Under the pieces are notes generated by a model. The model was not told where the DNA came from. It made no database searches and saw only the letters and a program-made list of their open reading frames with translations. Both the position numbers and the translations under genes were made by a program. Source: Chitinophaga niastensis (GTDB lineage Bacteria > Bacteroidota > Bacteroidia > Chitinophagales > Chitinophagaceae). From it: 64,000 nucleotides of DNA. The stretch spans positions 1,054,001 through 1,118,000 of the forward strand of contig NZ_PYAW01000002.1 of NCBI RefSeq assembly GCF_003014755.1. Reading direction: 5' to 3'. Below, piece after piece: positions 1 through 8,913 of the stretch. Every line of letters begins with the position of its first letter. Position 1 is the first letter of the stretch.

Positions 1-20
1 AGCAGCCTGGTCACAAACTA

Positions 21-50
21 AAAAGGCATCGATACAAACCGATGCCTTTT
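21..50. terminator. Hairpin terminator, bidirectional type
   Basis: An 11-bp inverted repeat (AAAAGGCATCG at 21-31, its complement at 40-50) with an 8-nt loop and A/T runs on both outer sides. It lies directly downstream of the minus-strand serine hydrolase, so it probably ends that transcript and may also serve a gene to the left of the window. A near-identical stem follows the tRNA genes at 29622-29651. Confidence 0.75.
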
Positions 51-57
51 CAGGAAA

Positions 58-1125
58 TTAATATTGACCTAAATAAGCAGCTATTACCTGCAATCGCATT
101 TTATTCAGATCAACCGTATTGGTATTTGATAATAAAATAAATGTCAGATCTTTATCTACCAGGTGCACCCAGTTGGAATGATGCCCATAACCTCCTCCTT
201 GTCTTTCAGCAAAAACAGTATTTACATTACCGAATTTTCTCGGATATACCCAAAGGCCAAATGCTGCATCACCAAGGTTTTTATAGGAAGTAAGCATGAG
301 GTCAACCGTTTCTTTTTTTAGTATAGTGTGGTTGAAAAGGGCCTGATCAAAAATTAACAGATCTTCCGGTGTAGAATACATCGCCCCGGCTGAATAGAGG
401 TTATCTATGTAATAATTAGTAGGCATCGTTAATTTGGTGTTGCTGCTGTCTTCTGTAGCATAACCTTCGGCCATACCCTTTATAATATCATTATGATGCA
501 GATAATCTGTATGCTGCATTTTAAGCGGAATCAATATCTTTTCTCTTAATACATCTTCGTATGGTTTTCTACAAATATTTTCAATTATTTTACCCAGTAT
601 AATGTAATCGCCATTGTTGTAATTAAATTTAGTGCCGGGCGTATCGATCAATTTTTCTGAACAGTATTTTGTAATAAAAGTATCCACCGTCCATATATCA
701 TTACTGTATACATCCAAAACGTCCTTCATCTCTTTGGTATCTCTGCCGCTACTATAGGTAAGGAGGTTTCTGATAGTAGCTTTTTTACCGGCTTCGCCTT
801 TGTATTCAGGATAGTAAGTGGATATAGTAGCATCTAAATTGATCCTTTTTTGTTCATACAGCTGCATGATTAAAACAGCTGTAAATGTTTTAGTAACAGA
901 AAAAATATGAAATCTTGATGCTTCAGAGAATTTGATGTCATAGTGTCTGTTGGCAATTCCTGTATATTTCAGATAATCTATTTTCCCGCTTTTTGCAATC
1001 AATACCACACCATTAAAATTGCTATTGGTGACGCAGGAATCTATCACCTTATTGACTTTGCTTATTTGCCCGTACGCTGTATTTCCCAATGCAAGTACCA
1101 GTATAAGGATAATGTTTTTCATCAA
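58..1125 (-). CDS. Serine hydrolase, class C beta-lactamase/PBP-like, exported
   Basis: 355 residues with an N-terminal hydrophobic signal peptide ending near AYGQ (residue 20). The beta-lactamase/transpeptidase fold is shown by the SxxK motif SVTK (nucleophile Ser76), a YNN motif in FNYNNGDY, and a C-terminal glycine-rich RQGGGYGHH stretch in the place of the third motif. Members hydrolyse or transfer D-amino-acid peptides or esters; the substrate cannot be told from sequence. Two adjacent Met codons make the start either 1125 or 1122. Monocistronic, ended by the hairpin at 21-50. Family assignment is firm, true beta-lactamase activity is not implied. Confidence 0.85.
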   Translation of the reverse strand: MMKNIILILVLALGNTAYGQISKVNKVIDSCVTNSNFNGVVLIAKSGKIDYLKYTGIANRHYDIKFSEASRFHIFSVTKTFTAVLIMQLYEQKRINLDATISTYYPEYKGEAGKKATIRNLLTYSSGRDTKEMKDVLDVYSNDIWTVDTFITKYCSEKLIDTPGTKFNYNNGDYIILGKIIENICRKPYEDVLREKILIPLKMQHTDYLHHNDIIKGMAEGYATEDSSNTKLTMPTNYYIDNLYSAGAMYSTPEDLLIFDQALFNHTILKKETVDLMLTSYKNLGDAAFGLWVYPRKFGNVNTVFAERQGGGYGHHSNWVHLVDKDLTFILLSNTNTVDLNKMRLQVIAAYLGQY

Positions 1126-1243
1126 AATTTAAGTGTTAAAGTGATGGGTATTTTGCATCTAATCTATGTTTTTTTTATCATTAGTTAATATAATAGAAAA
1201 TGGGACGAATGGCATAATTGATAGTCATGACTATCATAAGCCT

Positions 1244-2722
1244 TTAATCTTCTTCAATAGTTTCACACAGGATCTTTTTATCCCAAAGATATACTGCCAT
1301 TTTTGCTGCCAGCGGGAAAGACAGCAGCTTGCTCCATTCCTGTACCAGGTTACCAAATGTGTGCGCCTGATCTGCGATCACCAGTAGTGGTAGGATTTCT
1401 GCTGTTTCCAGGAAAGCTATTTCCCGTTGCAGGTTAGGGTGTTGTATGGCCGTTTTCATTTGTAAGCGGTCGTTTATTACACAGGGCGATTGCACATAGG
1501 TGATGGCAGATGAAATATGCATTTTGCCGTTCCATAATCGTTGCAGTTCATGTTGTATATCTAAGGTTTTTTCAGGAGAAGCGGGTGAAATATGGTGTTG
1601 CTGATGCAAAGCGGTTGTTAACTGCTGCGCGAAAGGACCATGTTTGTGCTTATCCTGAAGGAACAGATGGGATCGTTCTTTCCAGAAATGATGTGCTTCA
1701 CCGGGCCATGCCTGTGCATAATATTGTGCTGTCCATTGTGTATGATTTACTACCGATGTTATCAGTCGCTCTTCATAAAAATTTTGTGCCAGCTCCTCTT
1801 CCCCGTTTTTCAAAACAGTGTTGATGGCAATGACGGCCTGCAGGGAAAAGCGCATGGCTTTTTCTACGCCGGTAGATGACAGCGGATCAATAGCGAATGC
1901 AGCTTCTCCCAGTTGCAGCCACCGGTTATGCCAGGGTCGTGTGTGTGCATAGGAAAAAACATTGCAGGTTTGGATATCGTGTAGTGGTCCATGTTTGAGC
2001 CCCTGTTGGAATAGCTGTGTTTTATCCAGCATATTGTTGTACAACAGCGGAGCAGCTTGTTGCTTTATCGCTTTGGGATCAATGAAGGTAATGATCCTGT
2101 ACCGGCCATCGTGCATAGGAGAACCCCAGCACCATCCGTTTTCAACCGCTTCTACACAGGTAGCTGCCGGCATATGAGCTGCCTGTGTGTAAGCCCACAA
2201 GCCTACCATAGGAGGTGCCGTGAGCAGGCGTTGCTGTTGACTGATACCCCGTCGTCCACGTGCATCCAGCACAAATAAAGCCGATAGGGTGATGGAAATA
2301 TCATCTTGCCGGATGTTTACCTGCCAGGTATTATCATTGTATTGACAACGCTCATACCTGGCAGGTTGATATAAAATTAATCCGCCTGCTACGGCAAGGT
2401 CCAGTAGTCCTTTATCCAGCAAACCTCTGTTGACCATTCCTCCATTGCCACGAAGCTGCGCTGTAAGTATAACGGGTGTTTGCGATTCCCATATCACCTG
2501 CGCCGGCAGTTGATGCAGACAGTAATCCTGTTGTAACAGATGCGCAGCGCCGAGGTATTCAAAAATATTATGTATGCCCGGTGAAAGCGACTCACCTATC
2601 TGCGGCCGCGGAAAGGATTCGTTTTCCACCATGGCAACGCGATAGCCGAGCGAGAGCAGGCGCAATGCAGCGCATGTTCCTGCCGAGCCTGCGCCGATAA
2701 TCAGTATGTCAAATGTTTCCAT
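1244..2722 (-). CDS. FAD-dependent monooxygenase, LodB/QhpG-like (CTQ maturation)
   Basis: An N-terminal Rossmann FAD motif GAGSAG (about residues 10-15), an IGESLSPG segment and a second FAD motif GEAAFAIDPLSSTG place it in the flavin halogenase/LodB/QhpG superfamily. The WxWxIP motif of true tryptophan halogenases is not present (the local sequence is GWCWGSP), so hydroxylation is likelier than halogenation. Known LodB, GoxB and QhpG flavoproteins hydroxylate the protein Trp that becomes cysteine tryptophylquinone. It is the last gene of a four-gene minus-strand operon with a LodA-like oxidase, which supports that role by inference. An upstream in-frame start at 2755 would overlap the radical SAM gene; the ATG at 2722, giving METFDILIIG and a 20-bp gap, fits the family better. 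Confidence 0.75.
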   Translation of the reverse strand: METFDILIIGAGSAGTCAALRLLSLGYRVAMVENESFPRPQIGESLSPGIHNIFEYLGAAHLLQQDYCLHQLPAQVIWESQTPVILTAQLRGNGGMVNRGLLDKGLLDLAVAGGLILYQPARYERCQYNDNTWQVNIRQDDISITLSALFVLDARGRRGISQQQRLLTAPPMVGLWAYTQAAHMPAATCVEAVENGWCWGSPMHDGRYRIITFIDPKAIKQQAAPLLYNNMLDKTQLFQQGLKHGPLHDIQTCNVFSYAHTRPWHNRWLQLGEAAFAIDPLSSTGVEKAMRFSLQAVIAINTVLKNGEEELAQNFYEERLITSVVNHTQWTAQYYAQAWPGEAHHFWKERSHLFLQDKHKHGPFAQQLTTALHQQHHISPASPEKTLDIQHELQRLWNGKMHISSAITYVQSPCVINDRLQMKTAIQHPNLQREIAFLETAEILPLLVIADQAHTFGNLVQEWSKLLSFPLAAKMAVYLWDKKILCETIEED

Positions 2723-2742
2723 GTAATTGTTCCTGTTTTGCG

Positions 2743-4128
2743 CTAGCGGTACCAATCCGGTGCGAGCCTGGTCATTCGTTCATGTGCCTGCATCGTATAA
2801 TGCAGCCATCCCCTGATATAATCGCAGGCATGGCGGCCTTTTTCCAGCACTTCATGATGACAACCACCTCCGCACAGATATTTGGCCCAGCAGCTATTGC
2901 ATGGCAGCTGGTTATGCACATGCCTGGATTGCAGCCAGTTATTCTGCAACGTGGCATCTACACCCTCATAGATATTGCCCATACTGCCGGCGGCTTCATT
3001 CACAAAACGATGACAGGCAAACATATCGCCATCAGCAGATACGCCCATATAGCCGGCGCCTGCTCCGCAGGGATAAGGACGATGGGTGCCTTTGGCAATT
3101 TCTTTTAAAGCATTTACCATATTCAGAAACGGAAAGCGCTTGCCTTGCACCACATGCTGTTCAAACATCAGCCCGCATGTTATCATGCCCTGCAGCATCC
3201 CTTCCAGATCCTGCTTCGTCATTTCATCACGGCCATTTGCAGACCGCAGCAGCGGAGAGAAGCCAACACTGTGAAAGCCCATATCAATAAATTCCAACAG
3301 CGTTTCACCCAGGTTGATATGGGTAGGCGTAACCGTTACCCTTGCCGATACCTGCATGCGCCGCTGCGCAGCGAGCAGCGGTTGTATCTTTTCAATGATC
3401 TGTTCATACGTACCGGCACCGTTTTTCAGCGGGCGTTGTTTGTCGTGCTGTGCGCCAATACCATCCAGGCTGATAGTGACAGCAAAGCCATGTTCTTCAA
3501 AGAAAGCGGCATCATCTGTTTTCAGCAATGTACCATTGGTGGTAATGGAAAAGTTGACCTGTACATTATTTTGTGCACCTGCCGCCGCTGCATACACAGT
3601 GGCTTCACGCAGGGCCTTACGATTGATAAGTGGCTCTCCGCCCAGGAAAGTAACCTGTACTTTACTACCTGGTGTGCAATCTTTCAACAACAGGTCTATG
3701 GATTTTTTTGCCGTATCTATCTGCATGTTTTTTGCTGGTCCGCCGAAGTCGCCCTGGTCCGCGTAACAATAGGTACAGCCCATGTTACATTTTTGCGCAA
3801 TGGCCAGGGAGAGGGCATAAATCCCCGGGCTTTTCAGTGGTACATCATCTATCAGCGGGGTGGTATCCAGTCCCAATGCTATCAGTTCTATGTTAATGGC
3901 AGCTTCATCCTGCTGTGTTATCAGCTGTAGAAGGCGCTGTTCCACGGCTTCGGAGATCTTATGTAACCGGCTGCCATTGCTAACGAAGAGCTGTGTGTTA
4001 CCTGTAGAGGGAACAATATGTATTTGAGAAGAGCCAGGCAATGACTGCCTGGCTATCTGCGACGCCAGTTCAGCGGCAATCGCGGTGAGTGAATGTTTTG
4101 TTACAGGAGCGTTAGGGGCGTGCATCAT
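2743..4128 (-). CDS. Radical SAM/SPASM protein, QhpD/PeaB-like peptide-modifying enzyme
   Basis: 461 residues. The radical SAM cluster motif is Cys114-x3-Cys118-x2-Cys121 (CNMGCTYC), followed by the GGEPL SAM-binding motif. The C-terminal SPASM region has many cysteines (PCGAG, FACHRF, PCNSC, LCGGGCHHE, HACDY) suited to auxiliary Fe-S clusters. The YADQGDFGG stretch after the cluster resembles QhpD/PeaB, which makes Cys-to-Asp/Glu thioether bonds in the CTQ subunit of quinohemoprotein amine dehydrogenase. Its start overlaps the LodA-like stop by 4 nt (ATGA type), implying translational coupling. Inference: it modifies the LodA-like protein. No small QhpC-like substrate is present nearby. Confidence 0.8.
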   Translation of the reverse strand: MMHAPNAPVTKHSLTAIAAELASQIARQSLPGSSQIHIVPSTGNTQLFVSNGSRLHKISEAVEQRLLQLITQQDEAAINIELIALGLDTTPLIDDVPLKSPGIYALSLAIAQKCNMGCTYCYADQGDFGGPAKNMQIDTAKKSIDLLLKDCTPGSKVQVTFLGGEPLINRKALREATVYAAAAGAQNNVQVNFSITTNGTLLKTDDAAFFEEHGFAVTISLDGIGAQHDKQRPLKNGAGTYEQIIEKIQPLLAAQRRMQVSARVTVTPTHINLGETLLEFIDMGFHSVGFSPLLRSANGRDEMTKQDLEGMLQGMITCGLMFEQHVVQGKRFPFLNMVNALKEIAKGTHRPYPCGAGAGYMGVSADGDMFACHRFVNEAAGSMGNIYEGVDATLQNNWLQSRHVHNQLPCNSCWAKYLCGGGCHHEVLEKGRHACDYIRGWLHYTMQAHERMTRLAPDWYR

Positions 4129-6419
4129 TGTTTGTTTTTGTTGTTATTGATGGAAGCCTCCTTGTTGTTTGTGTTACCACTGCTCAGCGCATCACGGCCG
4201 TTGATGATGAAGTTGAGTTCACCTTCCCAGTTCTGGAATAGATCGTTGTAACTGAACAGCCGTGTATCTACGCGGTTATCAGGTACATATTCACCGGTGC
4301 GTCTTTTTGCCAGCCACATATCTCCTTTACTGAGACCATTATCGCCCGGTTCTACGTTTACATAATCCGGACGGGTAGCAGCCCAGTAGTAACAGGCACA
4401 CTCCCGGTAATCATTTTGCCAGGGGGCACACAGACCTTGTGTGAGTTCTCCCGGGCGCAGTAATGCACGCGATATTTCTGCTTTATTGGGCGTAAAAATT
4501 TCACGCATGATAAAAGTATAGGCCGGGAATGCTGTGGTGTCTTTCAGCTGTTCGGCTGTTACCAATACCGGTAGTGTTGCTTCCCCAGGTGTAAACTGTA
4601 GCGTAAGGGTATCGCCACCTTTCACACCCAGTGAAGCAAAGAAATTGGACCACTCCATAAATGCGGCGCCATTCGGATTGTCTTTCGTTGTGAGCGGAAC
4701 ACTGTCGCCACCGGGGAATACCGGGCCTTCTCCCATTACCATGGTAGGCTTACCATTGATGCCTACAATACGGCGTCCCTGCAGTTTTCTATCGGTAGAA
4801 TCGTGCAGCACATAGTTATCATTTTCGCTGATAGTAAGATCTAAAAAGATATGACGCCAAAGGTTTCTGAAGTCGGACTCCAGGCCGGGAAAGCAGTTGG
4901 AAATAGCCGCTCTTGACAGAACACTGTAAGGGTTGCCATGTCCACGGTAATGTAACTGAGCGTTGAAGTCATTGGCTTTGATGGATTCCGTATGCTGTGT
5001 AGCTTGCGTAGAGGCGTTCACGTTATCCCGGAACATAGCAGATGCTGCGGCCTGTATAACTGTGTTGATCATGCGGTAAGTAAGTGTAAGACCGCGGCCA
5101 TCGGCGCCACGCATCAGTCCCGGCATTTTGCGTCGTTCTTTATCGGAGAGGTCACCTATTTTATCTGGTCTGCGCAATGCATCGGCAAACCAGGCAGCCA
5201 TACCGGTACTCAGTCCATTAAAAACCCTTTCATGCAAAGAACGCAATGCCAGGTTGTCTACGATGGAACTGGCCATGATTGGCTCGAATAGTCTGCCAAA
5301 ATCATTGGTATCCTGGCGTACCATTGTGCTGGCCACGTTCCATCTGCCATTGATAGGATTACCATTCATGACAGCGGTATTCATCAACGTGATGGATTCA
5401 ATGGCCCGGCGTACAATTTCTTCTGCTTCATCAATAGATACTTCTCCTTCTCTGTCCGTGCCCATAAGAATTTGTTCCAGCTCATCAGAAATAGCACGGA
5501 TAGGCAATATATCCGGCGCAAATGCAGGGGGGCCGGCACATACATGAGCAGATGCAATCAATATTGGTCGTTCTGTGGGTCCTATATTAAAAATGATAGT
5601 GCCGTCGCATTCATCATCAATATATCCCCAGCTGTGCTGATTACCTGCGTTATCTGCATAACCTGCAAAGATCTGTGCGGGCATCGTGTAGTTGGGATTA
5701 AAATCGGGTGATTCGCTGTAACTGGCCCAGGGTTTAGTTGGATCATACAGTACATAAGACGCATTTTTTATATTGGGATCAGGGGTCGGTGGCTGTCCTT
5801 CGGCTTTTATGCTATTGAGAGAAGAGCCGTATACTTTACCGCCGCCCGGCGTATAACGAAAACGGATCTGTGGAAATTCTTTGCTGGGTTTAATGAACTG
5901 CACCGTACCCAGTGGGAGTTTTTTACCGGGTAGAAAATTAGCGCAGGCAGCCATCACCTGTCTGGGTGCAAAATCGTTATGGATAGCCACTGTAGCCATG
6001 ATGTTGTCGCCATCGTTATTTGTTCTGCGCATTATTTTGGAGTTGTACAGATAGACAATCCAGACGATATCTTCCACGTGGTAACCCGCCAGTTCCAGCA
6101 GATCAGTAGTAAGGGGCACCAGCACTCCCGGTTTTTCGTCAGTGATAGCAAATACCTCCAGGAAAGGGGCTACCGGGCGTATAGTGCCACTGGTGTCTTT
6201 GGTATCCTGTGCATCTTTGAAAATAATTTCCGTCGGTTTATCTACACTTATTTCATGCGTAGTGGGGTCTACTGTAAACGTGGGCTGAGGTACTATTTTG
6301 CGGAAGCCCAGTGGTTTGTCTGCCGGTATTTCAAGATCATAAGCCGCCAATGGAGTAGGGGATGAACCCAGTCTGGCTACGGCAAAAGGAGGTAGTATAC
6401 GTATTTCAGTGATTTTCAT
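4125..6419 (-). CDS. LodA/GoxA-family CTQ-dependent amino-acid oxidase
   Basis: 764 residues, close to the usual length of LodA-family oxidases. The N-terminus (IRILPPFAVARLGSSP) matches the conserved LodA opening, and the C-terminal part has the family's CAPWQNDYREC and RPDYVNVEPG segments. Family members oxidatively deaminate the side chain or alpha amine of lysine or glycine, releasing H2O2 and ammonia, using a cysteine tryptophylquinone formed from one Cys and one Trp of the chain. Likely partners by motif are Cys509 (in NCFPGLE) and Trp667 (in APWQND), an inference without alignment. No signal peptide is evident. It sits between the ferritin-like gene (21-nt gap) and the overlapping radical SAM gene. 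Substrate unknown. Confidence 0.82.
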   Translation of the reverse strand: MKITEIRILPPFAVARLGSSPTPLAAYDLEIPADKPLGFRKIVPQPTFTVDPTTHEISVDKPTEIIFKDAQDTKDTSGTIRPVAPFLEVFAITDEKPGVLVPLTTDLLELAGYHVEDIVWIVYLYNSKIMRRTNNDGDNIMATVAIHNDFAPRQVMAACANFLPGKKLPLGTVQFIKPSKEFPQIRFRYTPGGGKVYGSSLNSIKAEGQPPTPDPNIKNASYVLYDPTKPWASYSESPDFNPNYTMPAQIFAGYADNAGNQHSWGYIDDECDGTIIFNIGPTERPILIASAHVCAGPPAFAPDILPIRAISDELEQILMGTDREGEVSIDEAEEIVRRAIESITLMNTAVMNGNPINGRWNVASTMVRQDTNDFGRLFEPIMASSIVDNLALRSLHERVFNGLSTGMAAWFADALRRPDKIGDLSDKERRKMPGLMRGADGRGLTLTYRMINTVIQAAASAMFRDNVNASTQATQHTESIKANDFNAQLHYRGHGNPYSVLSRAAISNCFPGLESDFRNLWRHIFLDLTISENDNYVLHDSTDRKLQGRRIVGINGKPTMVMGEGPVFPGGDSVPLTTKDNPNGAAFMEWSNFFASLGVKGGDTLTLQFTPGEATLPVLVTAEQLKDTTAFPAYTFIMREIFTPNKAEISRALLRPGELTQGLCAPWQNDYRECACYYWAATRPDYVNVEPGDNGLSKGDMWLAKRRTGEYVPDNRVDTRLFSYNDLFQNWEGELNFIINGRDALSSGNTNNKEASINNNKNKQ

Positions 6420-6440
6420 AGCTGTTATTTTGAGGTGATG

Positions 6441-7940
6441 TTAAGCGTTGATCTGTAGCATGTCATTGATGATCTGTAGCAGTTTATTATCTGCTTCATG
6501 TAATGCGTACAGGTAACGATGATTTTTTTCCGGGGTAGTTACCAGCAATGTGTGTATCATTTTAGCGGATGCTTGTATAAGATCGGCATGTGTGCGCCAT
6601 CTGTTATGCTCGCCGGAAGGCAGCGATAATGTATACGGAATGAGGAAAGGAGGACCTGCTGTTTTGTTACCGGTACCTACGTTGAGCGGCAGTTGTACCA
6701 ATACAGTGGCAATGCTGCGCAGATTATACATCTCACCGAAGGTGGAATTAATGATAAGTCCTCTTGGCGTAATGGCACCGGCACTATTGAGTCCGTCTTC
6801 CAGTACAAAGCTGTGGGTAAGGAAATTCAGCAGCATCCGATACCGCAGGTTAAAGAGATGGCCCCAGTTCTGTGCTTCCGGATTGGTGATCTTATCTCTT
6901 TCTTCATCTGCTGTTTGTCCTTCAGAAGGATCGGTGCTGCCATCTTCCACATCATCCGGTATATAAGGGTTAACGGCCACATTCCTGGCAGGTGTCCAGG
7001 CACCGTTTGCCTCATGCACTACATCACGCATTTCTTTATAAACATTCAGAAAACGAATAAAGTGAGAAGGTTCTGCTGACTCCACTGTATTATCTTCTCC
7101 CTGTTCAGCAATAGCATTGAGGGCATTGTAAGCATCATCTCTGCTGGCCAGTGGCATTACCAGTACATCCGGGCTGCCGGCGGGACTGCCTTTTTTGGTG
7201 TTGCCACGTTGACCGCCTTTGTATCCACGGCCCCACTCATCAAATTTGGCCTGGAACGGATAGGTGTCTGCCTGGAATATTTCATCACTGATTACCTCCG
7301 GATCCTGTATCAGCTGCAGCAATACATGGAAAAGCGCACCTACTGTATTGGCTTTTGGCACTTCTGCATTCACCCTGTCTTTGATCTCTTTTGCCAGCGG
7401 ATCATCACTGTTTATAAATGATACCGGCGCTTCTGCATACACGTATTTAGCCAGTGAATTGAGTGTAAGCGCTTCCAGCTTGAAAGGGAACGGATAAAAA
7501 GGAGTATCCCAGGGGTAATCCTGTCTTTCAAAATGAAGTGGTCCGCCAATGAGTTTCAGTACATTCTGTACAGAAACAAAATGCCCCATTTCCTCTTTGG
7601 CGATGCCCAGGATCACTTCCTGCCAGGAGCTGATCTGATCCCGGTACTTTTCAGGGACCTGTGGTCCGCCGAGACTATAGGCTGCATACAGGTATTGCAG
7701 CATCAGGCCATGTTCAATTTCTGCATCTATGTGTAACAGAAAGGTAACATAGTCTTTGCCGTTAAATTCCGGGGGCACAATAATTTTTTGTTTGTCATCG
7801 TACAGTTCTTCGTTGTAGAAAGTATGGATTCCTTCCTTTCCGCCAAGGAGTGCGGATTGCCTGTTGAGTTCTTGCCGGCGTTCTTCTATCCGGGCTCTTT
7901 TAAATACAGGGCCGAGGAAACGTTGGTAATTACGTTGCAT
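6441..7940 (-). CDS. Ferritin-like (VioB/RebD-type) domain protein
   Basis: About 500 residues from the preferred start at 7940 (MQRNYQRF); an in-frame upstream Met at 7997 adds 19 low-complexity residues. The first third has a four-helix ferritin-like fold signature: HIDAEIEHGLMLQYLYAAYS, then EEMGHFVSVQNVL, supplying Glu/His ligands for a di-metal site. The same domain occurs in the iminophenylpyruvate dimer synthases VioB and RebD, where it acts on amino-acid-derived imines. As first gene of the CTQ-oxidase operon it may act on the imine or aldehyde made by the oxidase, handle H2O2, or assist cofactor formation; this is inference. The domain call is firm, the function is not. Confidence 0.75.
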   Translation of the reverse strand: MQRNYQRFLGPVFKRARIEERRQELNRQSALLGGKEGIHTFYNEELYDDKQKIIVPPEFNGKDYVTFLLHIDAEIEHGLMLQYLYAAYSLGGPQVPEKYRDQISSWQEVILGIAKEEMGHFVSVQNVLKLIGGPLHFERQDYPWDTPFYPFPFKLEALTLNSLAKYVYAEAPVSFINSDDPLAKEIKDRVNAEVPKANTVGALFHVLLQLIQDPEVISDEIFQADTYPFQAKFDEWGRGYKGGQRGNTKKGSPAGSPDVLVMPLASRDDAYNALNAIAEQGEDNTVESAEPSHFIRFLNVYKEMRDVVHEANGAWTPARNVAVNPYIPDDVEDGSTDPSEGQTADEERDKITNPEAQNWGHLFNLRYRMLLNFLTHSFVLEDGLNSAGAITPRGLIINSTFGEMYNLRSIATVLVQLPLNVGTGNKTAGPPFLIPYTLSLPSGEHNRWRTHADLIQASAKMIHTLLVTTPEKNHRYLYALHEADNKLLQIINDMLQINA

Positions 7941-7997
7941 ACTGGTGCGTGTTTTAATTGATTGTGATGAGTGATTGGAATTACAGCAGATAGCCAC

Positions 7998-8348
7998 TTA
8001 AGGGCATGAGGGGTGTTTCATGAAAGACGTTTTGAATGGTTATTTTGTCGTTGTCGTCTTTGTGGTTAATGAGGTTAATAAAATAACTACATTTTTATGA
8101 ACTGACAAAATGAATTTAAGTCAGGGATGCTTTATGAGATGTTATATGCTTATTTAAAAACAATTTTTTTTTAAAGATCAATTTACTTATCTTCAAAATC
8201 ACAAAATCTCATAAATAACCTGGCACACTATGTCTCTATTCACATAAATCATTTTATTTCCCTTCATCAATTTCTTACGCTGAACAACCGCCCCATGGCG
8301 TTACTGCTTCGTTAAAGACAGGGGAGGACTGTAATGAAAACGTATGTT
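7998..8348. other. Divergent intergenic region between CTQ-oxidase operon and lanthipeptide cluster
   Basis: About 350 bp, AT-rich, with no plausible gene. It must hold the promoters of both divergent operons, but no clear TTG-N19-TAnnTTTG pair could be found by eye on either strand. The right end contains the first copy of the lanthipeptide leader hairpin (8279-8327). Confidence 0.6.
8279..8327 (+). repeat. Lanthipeptide leader hairpin element, copy 1 (long loop)
   Basis: First copy of an element found before four of the six precursor genes. The flanks and stem (CCGCCCC pairing with GGGGAGG) match the other copies, but the loop is expanded to about 26 nt. The stem ends 21 nt before the precursor ATG at 8349, comparable to 23 nt in the other copies. 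Confidence 0.7.
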
Positions 8349-8528
8349 ATGAAAAAGAAAAAACTTTCTTTAGAGAGAAAGCTGTCTTTTACTAAAAAGA
8401 CTGTTGCCACACTCAGCAAACAACAACAAAACCAATTGGCGGGTGGTGCTGCTTCACAGTATTGCAATACCTATGATCCGCAAGATACTTGTGAAAGTCA
8501 CCCCAGACCTGGATATATGTGCCTGTAG
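8349..8528 (+). CDS. lanA: Class I lanthipeptide precursor 1
   Basis: 59 residues. The leader starts MKKKKLSLERKL, contains a Gln-rich SKQQQNQ segment and ends at LAGG, the double-Gly cleavage site for a C39 peptidase. The 26-residue core has three Cys and four Ser/Thr. The ATG at 8334 adds MKTYV and has a GGGGAGG nearby, but aligning the MKKKK starts of all six precursors and the hairpin-to-start spacing both favour 8349. Expected modification: LanB dehydrates Ser/Thr and LanC forms the thioether rings. First gene of the cluster. Confidence 0.85.
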   Translation: MKKKKLSLERKLSFTKKTVATLSKQQQNQLAGGAASQYCNTYDPQDTCESHPRPGYMCL

Positions 8529-8626
8529 CCCTGCATTTTGTTAGACCCGAACTATTTTGATGGCTGTTAACCCGGCTTCAACAATGGTTACTTCCAAAAT
8601 ATAATTGACCCGTAAACCCTCCTCTT

Positions 8627-8821
8627 ATGAGAAAGAGAAAAATGCCTTTAGAGAAAAAACTGTCTCTTAATAAAGAAACGATTGCTGCACTGAATACGCA
8701 GCAACAGGCTGCTATAGCCGGTGGATTACAGCTCTTTACACGACGATTTCCCTGTGAATACACGCTGTATGAAACCTGTGCAACCATACCGCCTCATCAG
8801 CAGGCATGTGTTGCTTGTTAG
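8627..8821 (+). CDS. lanA: Class I lanthipeptide precursor 2
   Basis: 64 residues, starting MRKRKMPLEKKLSLNKET, with NTQQQAA and an IAGG cleavage site. The 31-residue core has four Cys and four Thr but no Ser, is Arg/Phe-rich near its start and ends in CVAC, so a ring at the extreme C-terminus is possible. It lacks the upstream hairpin element that precedes precursors 1, 4, 5 and 6. It is the most divergent member of the set in both leader and core. Confidence 0.85.
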   Translation: MRKRKMPLEKKLSLNKETIAALNTQQQAAIAGGLQLFTRRFPCEYTLYETCATIPPHQQACVAC

Positions 8822-8913
8822 GATAGTATCTATTCTTTAATCCCGGATGACTTTAATCCTGGCTGTTGCCCAACAGCTACAGGGAGAGGTATGTCCAACA
8901 AAATCCACTTTTT

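Noticed and set aside
1244..2722. Tryptophan halogenase gene
   Set aside because: The fold is shared, but the WxWxIP motif is absent and the operon context favours a LodB/QhpG-type protein hydroxylase.
2713..3930. Long plus-strand frames opposite the radical SAM gene
   Set aside because: They are mirror frames of a protein with complete catalytic motifs; they have no domain signatures of their own.
8578..8787. 69-codon minus-strand frame opposite precursor 2
   Set aside because: It is antisense to a well-supported precursor gene and shows no family resemblance.
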